A stretch of 27,773 nt of DNA from Actinomycetota bacterium (GTDB taxonomy: Bacteria > Actinomycetota > Acidimicrobiia > Acidimicrobiales > CADCSY01). Numbering within the stretch: position 1 is the first letter of the stretch; the number at the start of each line of letters is the position of its first letter. Below the pieces are notes generated by a model that had not been told where the DNA came from, did no database searches, and saw only the letters and a program-made list of their open reading frames with translations. The position numbers were made by a program, and so were the translations under genes. The DNA lies in NCBI GenBank assembly GCA_016178435.1, contig JACOTK010000242.1, forward strand, positions 1 to 27,773. Reading direction: 5' to 3'. Below are positions 21,682 through 27,773 of the stretch, piece by piece.

Positions 21682-24141
21682 ATGTCCGTGAAGACCTGGT
21701 TGTTGCGCCGAGCGATGGGGCGCCTGCGCATCACCGACGACATCATTCGCCACCTGTCGACCTTTCAGCGCCTCGGTGAGCACTTCGAGGTGGAGGGGCC
21801 GGGCGAGATGCTGCCCGTCGGCGCCCGCACCGTCTTTCGTGCACTGCGCACGCGCTCGGCGGCCCAGATCGGACACGACTGGGTGTGGCCCTATTGGCTC
21901 GAGCGCCAGCTGGACCCGTCCTCCCCGGCATTCGTCCCTCGTGGGCATCTGCCGTTCCTGACCAATGTGACGGCTCGCAACTGGACGATGGTCGGCAACG
22001 TCGGCTCGAAGCATGAGGCGATCGTCGACCCCCGCGGCCTTGTCACGCCCTGGTTCGACGGTTGGTCGCTCGACTGGTGGATCGGCGCCGACGACCGTTG
22101 GCACTTTCCCTCCCGGGAGTCCACCGTGCGCCAGCGTCTCGTCGACGACGCTCCGGTGGTGGAGACCATCATGCGAGTTCCCGGCGGCGATGCGGTGCAG
22201 CGGGTCTACGCCGTCCAGGGCTCCTCGGCGACCGGGACCGGCGAGCTCGTCATGGTCGAGATCGAGAACCGCAGTCCCGTCCCCTTTGCCGTTGCGTTTT
22301 CGGTTCGACCCTGCAATCCCGAGGGACTGGCCGTCATCGAGCGCATCGGGCTCCATGAGGAGCACACCGTCACCGTCGACGGACGAGTGGCGATGGTCTT
22401 GCCGAAGGCGCCGGCACGTGTGGCCGCATCCACCTTCCACGACGGCGACGTCGCATCGATCGTGACAACCGGCCGGGCCGGCGCCGAGTTCCCCGACAAT
22501 CTCCGATGTGAGGCGGGCCTGGCGTCTGCGGCCTTCATCTACCCGCTGCCGCATACCGCGACGATGCGGGTGATGGTTCCCATGGTGCCCGAAGGTCGAA
22601 CCCGTCGCAGGGGTCTGGCCAGGCGTCGCGTCGCCCGTGCGCCCCACGCGCAGGTCGCCCTGCCCAACGCCGAGCAGGTGGCCCGCGGCTGGAAGGCGCA
22701 GGCCGGTCGAGGCATGCGTCTCGTTCTGCCCGATGAACGCCTGGCCGCGTGTGTCGAGGCAAATCGCCGCTTCTTGTTGTTGTTCCACGACGGTGACGAG
22801 ATCACGCCCGGCCCGAGCACGTATCACCGTTTCTGGTTTCGGGACGCGGCCTACCTGTTGGGAGCCCTTGACCGTTACGGCTACGTCGCCGAGTCCGCCG
22901 AGGTGTTGGCGTCGTATCCCGGGCGCCAGAAGGGCGACGGCTTCTTCTTCAGCCAGAGCCGGGAATGGGACGCGAACGGCGCTGCCATCCATGCGTTGGC
23001 CGAGCATTGGCGCCTTCATCGTGATGCCTCGCCCCTTGACCTCGCCTCGATCGCTCCGGCGGTGGCGAGAGGAGCGGAGTGGATCGAGCGCAAGCGACAG
23101 ACCAAGAAGGAACGTCGCGATCCGGCCCGGCGGGGGCTCCTGCCTCCCGGCATCTCGGCCGAGCACCTCGGGCCTTTTGACTACTTCTACTGGGACGACT
23201 TCTGGTCGGTTCGGGGCATGCTCGATGCAGCGTTCCTCCTCGAGGCCGCAGGCGAGGATGAGGGTGCAGCGCAGGCACTGCGGATGGCGGACGACTTCCG
23301 TGCCGACCTTGACACATCCATCGCGCTTGTTGCGGAACGCCTGGGCTCGTTGGCCATTCCCTCCGGGCCGAGGCGCCGATCGGATCCGGGGATGATCGGC
23401 ACCCTTGCCGCCTGTTGGCCGTTGCGCCTGATGCAGGCCGATGACCCGCGCATGGCGGCGACGGCGGAGGAGATTCGTGGACACTTCATGCAGGGGGACG
23501 CCTTCTACCAGGGAATCAGCCACACGGGGCTGGGTACGTATCTCACGTTGCAGCTGGCATTCGTGGAGCTCGAGGCAGGGGACCGACGTGCGCTCGATCG
23601 CCTTTCCTGGATGCTCGACGCAGCGACGTCGACCTGGACATGGCCCGAGGCCATTCATCCCCGCCTCAGCGGCGGCTGCATGGGTGATGGGCATCACGGG
23701 TGGGCGGCAGCGGATCTGTTGACCTTCGTGCGAAACATGTTGGTGCGAGAGACCTTTGACGGGGGACTGGCGATGTGCACGATGATCCCCGACGCGTGGT
23801 TCGGTCGAGGCATCGAGGTGCACGATGCGCCGACGCATTTCGGCAGGCTCTCCTATGCCGTTCGTTGGCACGGCGATCGTCCCGCCGTCCTGTGGGAGCT
23901 GGAGCCGCACGACGGTGTCGACGACGTGCTCTTCACGTGTCCGGGTCTCGACCCCACGTGGTCGAGCACCGCGCTGCGGGGCGACGCGCTGCTTGCGGCT
24001 CCGGCCGCCGATCTCGGTGTGCGGCTTCCGGTGAGCGCCGACGATCACCGGAGCATCGACGATCCGGTGGACGCGGATGGGGTCGGCGGCGATCTCGGTG
24101 TTGGTCTTTCGACCAACCCGGAAGGTGGCTCGTTCAGTTAG
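21682..24141 (+). CDS. Six-hairpin glycosidase-like (alpha/alpha toroid) protein, specificity unknown
   Basis: An 819-residue protein whose C-terminal half resembles (alpha/alpha)6-barrel glycosidases such as GH15 glucoamylases and related debranching enzymes. The motifs are TYHRFWFRDAAYLLGALDRYG (Asp388), DGFFFSQSREWDANGAAIHA, DYFYWDDFWSVRGM, and WPEAIHPR with Glu656 followed by GGCMGDGHHGW (Asp669). Glu656 and Asp388 are candidate catalytic acids by position only. The N-terminal 330 residues contain HDWVWPYWLERQ and beta-rich segments, as the beta-sandwich domain ahead of such barrels would. No signal peptide is evident, suggesting a cytosolic substrate such as glycogen, trehalose or a glycoconjugate. 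ATG 21682 is chosen; the in-frame GTG at 21673 (GGAAG seven bases ahead) is a real alternative. I cannot assign a GH family. Confidence 0.7.
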   Translation: MSVKTWLLRRAMGRLRITDDIIRHLSTFQRLGEHFEVEGPGEMLPVGARTVFRALRTRSAAQIGHDWVWPYWLERQLDPSSPAFVPRGHLPFLTNVTARNWTMVGNVGSKHEAIVDPRGLVTPWFDGWSLDWWIGADDRWHFPSRESTVRQRLVDDAPVVETIMRVPGGDAVQRVYAVQGSSATGTGELVMVEIENRSPVPFAVAFSVRPCNPEGLAVIERIGLHEEHTVTVDGRVAMVLPKAPARVAASTFHDGDVASIVTTGRAGAEFPDNLRCEAGLASAAFIYPLPHTATMRVMVPMVPEGRTRRRGLARRRVARAPHAQVALPNAEQVARGWKAQAGRGMRLVLPDERLAACVEANRRFLLLFHDGDEITPGPSTYHRFWFRDAAYLLGALDRYGYVAESAEVLASYPGRQKGDGFFFSQSREWDANGAAIHALAEHWRLHRDASPLDLASIAPAVARGAEWIERKRQTKKERRDPARRGLLPPGISAEHLGPFDYFYWDDFWSVRGMLDAAFLLEAAGEDEGAAQALRMADDFRADLDTSIALVAERLGSLAIPSGPRRRSDPGMIGTLAACWPLRLMQADDPRMAATAEEIRGHFMQGDAFYQGISHTGLGTYLTLQLAFVELEAGDRRALDRLSWMLDAATSTWTWPEAIHPRLSGGCMGDGHHGWAAADLLTFVRNMLVRETFDGGLAMCTMIPDAWFGRGIEVHDAPTHFGRLSYAVRWHGDRPAVLWELEPHDGVDDVLFTCPGLDPTWSSTALRGDALLAAPAADLGVRLPVSADDHRSIDDPVDADGVGGDLGVGLSTNPEGGSFS

Positions 24142-24202
24142 AACCCCATCGGATAGGCGGGGCTCCACTGGATGCAGGCGGTGCCCCGGGAGGCGAAGAC
24201 CG

Positions 24203-24227
24203 GTGAAACGAATCGTGTCGTTCTCAC
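24203..24227. terminator. Hairpin between the convergent glycosidase-like and kinase genes
   Basis: GTGAAACGA (24203-24211) pairs with TCGTTCTCAC (24218-24227) with one bulged base and a six-base loop. Placed in the 94-base convergent gap, it could stop transcripts from both sides, but neither side has a T-run. Confidence 0.35.
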
Positions 24228-24235
24228 GGGGTGAC

Positions 24236-25615
24236 CTATCCGCCGGAGTTCTTGGCCGTCGGGAAGCGCACCCATGCGTCAAGGCCCGTGTCCGGGCCCG
24301 GCGAGAGCCCTGCCTCGCCGCCTGATTCCTGCGCCAGTTGGCGGACGATCGCAAGGCCAAGGCCGGAGCCGTCGCGGCCGGTCGTCGCCGGTCCGCGCCA
24401 GAAGCGATCAAACGCTCGTCGACGTTGCTCGTCGCTCATGCCAGGTCCCTGATCGACGACGTGCAGAGCGACGGCGTCCGTGGCGCCAACGGCCCGCAGG
24501 GCGATCGAGGTTCCCCGGGGGGCGACCTCGATGGCGTTGGCGAGGAGGTTGTCGAGGATCTGTTCGACGACACCGGGTGCCACCGAGACCTCGCAGGTTC
24601 CCGAGCATGCCGCCGTGAGCGTCAGGCCACGTTCGATCGCCAACGGATCCCAGGTGTCCCGGCGTTCCGTGATGGCGCCGGCGAGGTCAACCGTCTCTGA
24701 TGGACCGGGGGTCACGGTCTCGGTGCGGGCCAATCGGAGGAGTTGATCGACCAGCCCGGTGAGTCTCGCCACCTCGGCGATGGCGGCGTCGAGGTCCTCT
24801 CGTAGCTCCGCGTCGACGCTGCCCTCGAGGTTCTCCAGCCGGAGCCGTAGGGCGGTGAGGGGCGTGCGGAGCTGATGGGAGGCATCGGCGACGAACGCCC
24901 GCTGCGCCGTGATCAGCTCTTCGATGCGAGAGGCCATCTGATTGAAGCGTTCTGCAAGCCGACGCAGCTCGGGTGGTCCCGGCGAGGGAGGCGCGCGCGC
25001 CGAGAGATCGCCGCCGGCCAGGGCGCTGCTCGCCGTCTCCAGCGCCTGGACCGGACGGGTCACCGAGCGGGCAAGGAGGAAACCCACCAGGGTGACGGCG
25101 CTGAGCACGACGACGGCCAGCAGGCCGAGCCCCAGCCGGTAGCGCCGGATCCGGGCGTCGACCTTCGATGCGGGAAAGGTGATGCGGACCACGCCGAAGA
25201 TCGTTCCTCCCGACGCGACCGGGACGGCGACGTAGACGAGGTCGGTGTCGAGGGTCTTCGAGAACCGCTCGCCCGACGACACCCGGCCCGTCATGGCGCC
25301 GATGATCTCGGGCCGGGTCGAATAGTCCCGTCCGACGGCTACGTCGGAGTCGGCAACACTGATCCCTTGAGCGTCGGTGACCAGTACCCGGGCTCCGCTG
25401 GTCGTTTGATAGTCGATGATGGCCTTGTTGTTGAGGGGCTCGCCGTGTTGCAGGGTGTCCTCGACGATCGTCGCGAGCACGCGGGCATCGCGTTCGATGT
25501 TCGCAGTCAGTTGCTCACGCTCGTTCGTGGCAAACGAGAGAGCGAGGGGGATCTCGAGCACCAGGAGCACGAACGCAGTGATGCTCAGGTAGCTCACGAG
25601 GAGGCGTCGGATCAT
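24236..25615 (-). CDS. Two-component system sensor histidine kinase
   Basis: A 459-residue membrane kinase of the HAMP-HisKA-HATPase_c type. Transmembrane segments lie at about 8-30 and 160-182, flanking an extracytoplasmic sensor region of about 125 residues. HAMP follows (about 183-235), then the phosphoacceptor His247 in ADASHQLRTPLTALRLRLE. The ATP-binding domain has N-box EQILDNLLANAIEVAP, G1 VDQGPGMSDEQ and G2 GSGLGLAIVRQLA. ATG 25615 overlaps the response-regulator stop (ATGA), so regulator and kinase are one operon with the regulator first. The signal cannot be inferred from the sensor region. The pair is divergent from the exported-protein/ApbE operon, its most likely target. Confidence 0.95.
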   Translation of the reverse strand: MIRRLLVSYLSITAFVLLVLEIPLALSFATNEREQLTANIERDARVLATIVEDTLQHGEPLNNKAIIDYQTTSGARVLVTDAQGISVADSDVAVGRDYSTRPEIIGAMTGRVSSGERFSKTLDTDLVYVAVPVASGGTIFGVVRITFPASKVDARIRRYRLGLGLLAVVVLSAVTLVGFLLARSVTRPVQALETASSALAGGDLSARAPPSPGPPELRRLAERFNQMASRIEELITAQRAFVADASHQLRTPLTALRLRLENLEGSVDAELREDLDAAIAEVARLTGLVDQLLRLARTETVTPGPSETVDLAGAITERRDTWDPLAIERGLTLTAACSGTCEVSVAPGVVEQILDNLLANAIEVAPRGTSIALRAVGATDAVALHVVDQGPGMSDEQRRRAFDRFWRGPATTGRDGSGLGLAIVRQLAQESGGEAGLSPGPDTGLDAWVRFPTAKNSGG

Positions 25616-26319
25616 GGACCGGGATCCGCGGAGGATGGGCCCGCCAGTCGAAACCCCACACCCCGGGCGGTTTGGATCCAGGCGGGGTCGCCGAGCTTCC
25701 TGCGAAGCGACGCGACGTGGACGTCGAGCGTTTTGCTCGGTCCCCACCAGTGCTCGTCCCAAACCCCTTCCAGGATCCTGGTTCGACTGCAGACCGCCCC
25801 GGGGTCCTCTGCCAGGAAGGCCAGGAGGTCGAACTCCTTGGGGGTCAACGCGAGGTCGTTGCCGTCGAGCGTCGCGTGCCGTGTCCGCCGGTCGATCTCC
25901 AATCCGCCGATGCGCTGGGCCGTGGGTTCCCGGTCCGGCCATGGACCCCGGCCGCCGGCCCGGTCGGGCGCGGTGCCGCGGCGGGTCACCGCCCGAATGC
26001 GTGCCACAAGCTCGCGAAATCCGAAGGGCTTCACCACGTAATCGTCGGCTCCGAGCTCGAGGAGCAGGACTCGATCGATCTCGTCACCACGTGCGCTCAC
26101 CACGATGATGGGTGTTTGGGTGCGGGCCCGCAGTTGACGACACACCTCATTGCCGTCGAGGTCGGGCAACCCGAGATCGAGGAGGATGAGGTCGACCGGA
26201 GGCGCGTCGAGGGCATCGCGACCGGTGGCCACACGGGTGATGGTGAAACCCTCACGTTGCAGACCCTTGGCGAGGGGGTCTGCGATGGAGTCGTCATCCT
26301 CGACGATGAGCAGATGCAC
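25612..26319 (-). CDS. OmpR/PhoB-family response regulator
   Basis: A 235-residue two-component regulator. GTG 26319 gives the standard receiver start MHLLIVEDDD and follows GGTGGAAGG closely; GTG 26328 would add three residues. The receiver domain has the acidic pocket Glu7-Asp10, phosphoacceptor Asp48 in LILLDLGLPDLDG, Ser75 in VVSARGDE and Lys97 in YVVKPFG. The C-terminal winged helix (about 135-230) has LTPKEFDLLAFLAEDPGAV and SKTLDVHVASLRRKLGDP, typical of the OmpR DNA-binding domain. Its stop overlaps the kinase ATG. A dyad upstream (26363-26379) could be its own binding site. Open frame further upstream is not regulator-like. Confidence 0.95.
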   Translation of the reverse strand: MHLLIVEDDDSIADPLAKGLQREGFTITRVATGRDALDAPPVDLILLDLGLPDLDGNEVCRQLRARTQTPIIVVSARGDEIDRVLLLELGADDYVVKPFGFRELVARIRAVTRRGTAPDRAGGRGPWPDREPTAQRIGGLEIDRRTRHATLDGNDLALTPKEFDLLAFLAEDPGAVCSRTRILEGVWDEHWWGPSKTLDVHVASLRRKLGDPAWIQTARGVGFRLAGPSSADPGP

Positions 26320-26362
26320 GCCTTCCACCGTGCCACGTCGTGTGCCCGCCTTGGTGGAGCCT

Positions 26363-26379
26363 TTACCAAATCTTGGCAA
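26363..26379. promoter_or_regulatory. Dyad in the regulator/exported-protein divergent region
   Basis: TTACCAAATCTTGGCAA has CCAA (26366-26369) mirrored by TTGG (26373-26376) around ATC, with the outer TT/AA also paired and one mismatch. It is one of the few AT-rich spots in the 175-base divergent region and is a candidate regulator-binding site. No clear promoter boxes could be assigned around it. Confidence 0.3.
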
Positions 26380-26494
26380 TGCGCGAGCCCATTGTTGGCC
26401 GGCGCCTTTGTACGGTGAGTTGAGCAGGACACGGAAAGGCCCCGGGTGGGCCTGGTCCAGGGCATTGACACTTCGAGGGAAGACGGAGAGACGG

Positions 26495-26938
26495 ATGAAA
26501 CTGGAACGCAGAACAGCATTGGCAACGGCCGGTGTCGTGACCCTGGTCGTTCTCGCCGGAGCGGGGGCGATGGCGGCGAGCTTCGGCATCCTCGATTCCA
26601 CCGACGGCAAGCCGGCGGGGAAGCTCAGCCCCATCTCTGCCGAGCTGTCCGGCAGCGGAGCCACCGATGGGACGAACAGCCCGACGCCTCGGGTGACCAC
26701 CGTCTATGTCGATGAGGTGGTTCGGGTGCCCATCGCCGGCGGCTCAGCCCCGACGACGGCATCGGTTTCGACGGACTCATCTGCCGGCGTGAAGCCGGCC
26801 CCGGGAGTTCCATCGACGCCGGCGGTCTCGGTGTCCGACGAGGACCGCAGTGACGACCGCGGGGCCGGCGAGTCCCACGAGAGCGAAGCTGAGGACGCCC
26901 ATGAGTCCGGGCACGAGGGCGCCGAGGAGGATGACTGA
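26495..26938 (+). CDS. Small exported or membrane-anchored protein with acidic, His-containing tail
   Basis: I do not recognise this 147-residue protein. ATG 26495 (MKLERRTALATAGVV) is preceded by GGAGAG at good spacing. The N terminus is a signal peptide or anchor: KLERR, then hydrophobic ATAGVVTLVVLAGAGAMAASFGIL (9-32). The exterior portion has TPRVTTVYVDEVVRVPIAGG in the middle, a Ser/Thr/Pro/Ala-rich linker, and a strongly acidic C terminus with interspersed histidines (SHESEAEDAHESGHEGAEEDD-like composition), which might bind divalent metal. The next gene starts three bases after its stop. Neighbours (two-component system divergent, ApbE downstream) suggest a role in extracytoplasmic redox or flavinylation, by context only. 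Confidence 0.8.
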   Translation: MKLERRTALATAGVVTLVVLAGAGAMAASFGILDSTDGKPAGKLSPISAELSGSGATDGTNSPTPRVTTVYVDEVVRVPIAGGSAPTTASVSTDSSAGVKPAPGVPSTPAVSVSDEDRSDDRGAGESHESEAEDAHESGHEGAEEDD

Positions 26939-26941
26939 GTC

Positions 26942-27497
26942 ATGACCGACGAGGAGCGTCAGGAGCGTGTCGCTGCGCTGCAGAGGAAACGAGTTGAACG
27001 CTCGCCATCGCCCGGCCCGGACACGGGCAGCGTTGCGCCGGGGCCTTCAGCGGGGCCTTCAGCGGGGCCTTCGGCGAAGGGGACCCGGTCCGTCCGTCGC
27101 CATGCCGCCCCGGGCGGGCGGGTCATCGCGGCCGGCTTCAGCGTCGCCGCGACCCTTGCGCTTCTCGCAGGCATGGCGCTCGGCGATCGGGTCGCGGCAG
27201 GCGATTCCTCGACCACGGTGTCGACGGTCGATGACGCGGCGACAGGGCAGGCTGTGGGATCGCCGCCTGCAGCAGCGCCGCCGGCGCCCAAGGAGATCGT
27301 TCGTGTTGTGCGGCGCAAGATCTACGTCGAGGTGCCCGTCGACGGCGCGGGTGTGTCGTCACTCCGGGGAAGTGGGAGTCAGGGCCTCGCGGCCTCTCCG
27401 TCACGTTCGGCTCGCCCCTCGAGCGAGCGTGGCCGCACCGGCAGCGCCTGCCCCCGTCCCTCGGCCTGCTCCGGTGACCAAGAGCCGTGCCAGCTGA
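26942..27497 (+). CDS. Proline-rich single-pass membrane protein, apparently frameshifted
   Basis: ATG 26942 lies three bases after the previous stop, with AGGAGG inside that gene. In the starting frame the protein has a charged N terminus (MTDEERQERVAALQRKR), three GPSA repeats, a membrane segment (VIAAGFSVAATLALLAGMAL, about 60-80) and KEIVRVVRRKIYVEVPVDG, which parallels the TTVYVDEVVRVPI segment of the gene before. Beyond about 27357 that frame becomes unlike a protein and runs on to 27643, deep into apbE. The frame one base further on gives a natural Ala/Pro-rich ending (VAAPAAPAPVPRPAPVTKSRAS) with a TGA at 27495-27497, just inside the apbE start. I therefore infer a one-base shift between about 27345 and 27425, from sequencing error or mutation. 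Confidence 0.55.
27040..27075 (+). repeat. Three 12-base tandem repeats encoding GPSA
   Basis: GGGGCCTTCAGC occurs at 27040-27051 and 27052-27063, then with one change (GGGGCCTTCGGC) at 27064-27075. The units are in frame and code for GPSA three times, ahead of the membrane segment. Confidence 0.85.
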
Positions 27498-27773
27498 GGC
27501 GAGCTTCCCTGCGATGGGAAGCCAGGCCCACGTTGTGGTCGTGGGTGGCCCCAGGACTCTGCCGGAACAGGCCCGGCGCCGCATCGAGGACTACGAACGA
27601 CGCTGGAGTCGTTTCCTGCCCGGCAGCGAGCTGTCACGGCTGAATGCCGGCACCGGTCGGATGCACCCCGTGTCGGATGCGACCTGGATCCTGCTGCGAC
27701 ATCTCGTGGCAGCATGGGAACAAACGGATGGTCGATTCGACCCCACGGTTCTCGACGCCCTCCGTTCGGCGGG
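27487..27773 (+). CDS. apbE: ApbE-type FAD:protein FMN transferase (3' partial)
   Basis: The first 95 residues of an ApbE-family enzyme, which attaches FMN covalently to threonine or serine of extracytoplasmic redox proteins, using FAD. GTG 27487 gives MPAEASFPAMGSQAHVVVVGG, where AMGSQA is the family's opening motif; ATG 27514 would cut into it. Further marks are EDYERRWSRFLPGSELSRLNAGTG and TDGRFDPTVLDALRSAG. A stop at 27475-27477 in this frame limits the start. The window ends before the catalytic and metal-binding part. No signal peptide precedes the motif, as in several actinobacterial members. The start overlaps the last bases of the preceding gene if the frameshift there is accepted. 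Confidence 0.88.
   Translation, partial: MPAEASFPAMGSQAHVVVVGGPRTLPEQARRRIEDYERRWSRFLPGSELSRLNAGTGRMHPVSDATWILLRHLVAAWEQTDGRFDPTVLDALRSA

Noticed and set aside
20680..24411. Minus-strand open frame of 1243 codons opposite gpsA and the glycosidase-like gene
   Set aside because: It is a composition shadow of two genes with clear family motifs on the plus strand, has no recognisable domain, and is rich in Arg, His and Gly as antisense frames in GC-rich DNA are.
27498..27643. First-frame tail of the gene before apbE
   Set aside because: It overlaps apbE by more than 150 bases and its residues look like out-of-frame translation.

Overview
The window is a dense, high-GC bacterial segment with four-base ATGA/GTGA gene overlaps and frequent GTG or TTG starts. 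It carries an aerobic-type cobalamin operon whose cobaltochelatase is CobN plus a fused ChlI/ChlD protein, coenzyme F420 biosynthesis (CofC), and an HU protein with a long PAKKA tail. Together these point to an actinobacterium. The fused branched-chain transporter and the gene mix would suit Acidimicrobiia, but that placement is inference. I see no tRNA, rRNA, CRISPR array, insertion sequence or phage gene.

Layout. (1) 1-6199 (+): a three-gene operon of a 5'-truncated periplasmic binding protein, an unrecognised exported protein, and a 1247-residue chain that fuses both permeases and both ATPases of a Liv-type transporter. (2) 6275-8738 (-): CobB/CbiA and a YihY-family membrane protein. (3) 8941-9378 (+): a small unknown protein. 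(4) 9395-9919 (-): CobO. (5) 9978-18217 (+): a cobalamin riboswitch, then cobQ, cobN, chlID and cobT, overlapping or coupled throughout. (6) 18218-21615: HU, a 327-base gene-free stretch with a probable small-RNA gene on the minus strand, a PIG-L deacetylase and CofC (-), and gpsA (+). The hup/cofC/gpsA proximity recalls the mycobacterial hupB-fbiD-gpdA2 locus. (7) 21682-24141 (+): a large six-hairpin glycosidase-like protein. (8) 24236-26319 (-): an OmpR-type response regulator and its histidine kinase. (9) 26495-27773 (+): two small membrane-anchored proteins, the second apparently frameshifted, and the start of an ApbE-type flavin transferase cut by the window edge.

How the genes work together. 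CobB amidates the corrin ring at a and c, CobN with ChlID inserts cobalt, CobO adenosylates, CobQ amidates the remaining side chains, and CobT activates dimethylbenzimidazole for the lower ligand. Only the cobQ operon lies behind the riboswitch; cobB and cobO are on the other strand. Regions 8 and 9 look like one unit for extracytoplasmic redox, with a two-component system divergent from an exported-protein/ApbE operon. The most notable items are the single-chain Liv transporter with its unknown partner, the small-RNA locus near 19.1 kb, the unassigned glycosidase, and the apparent frameshift before apbE.
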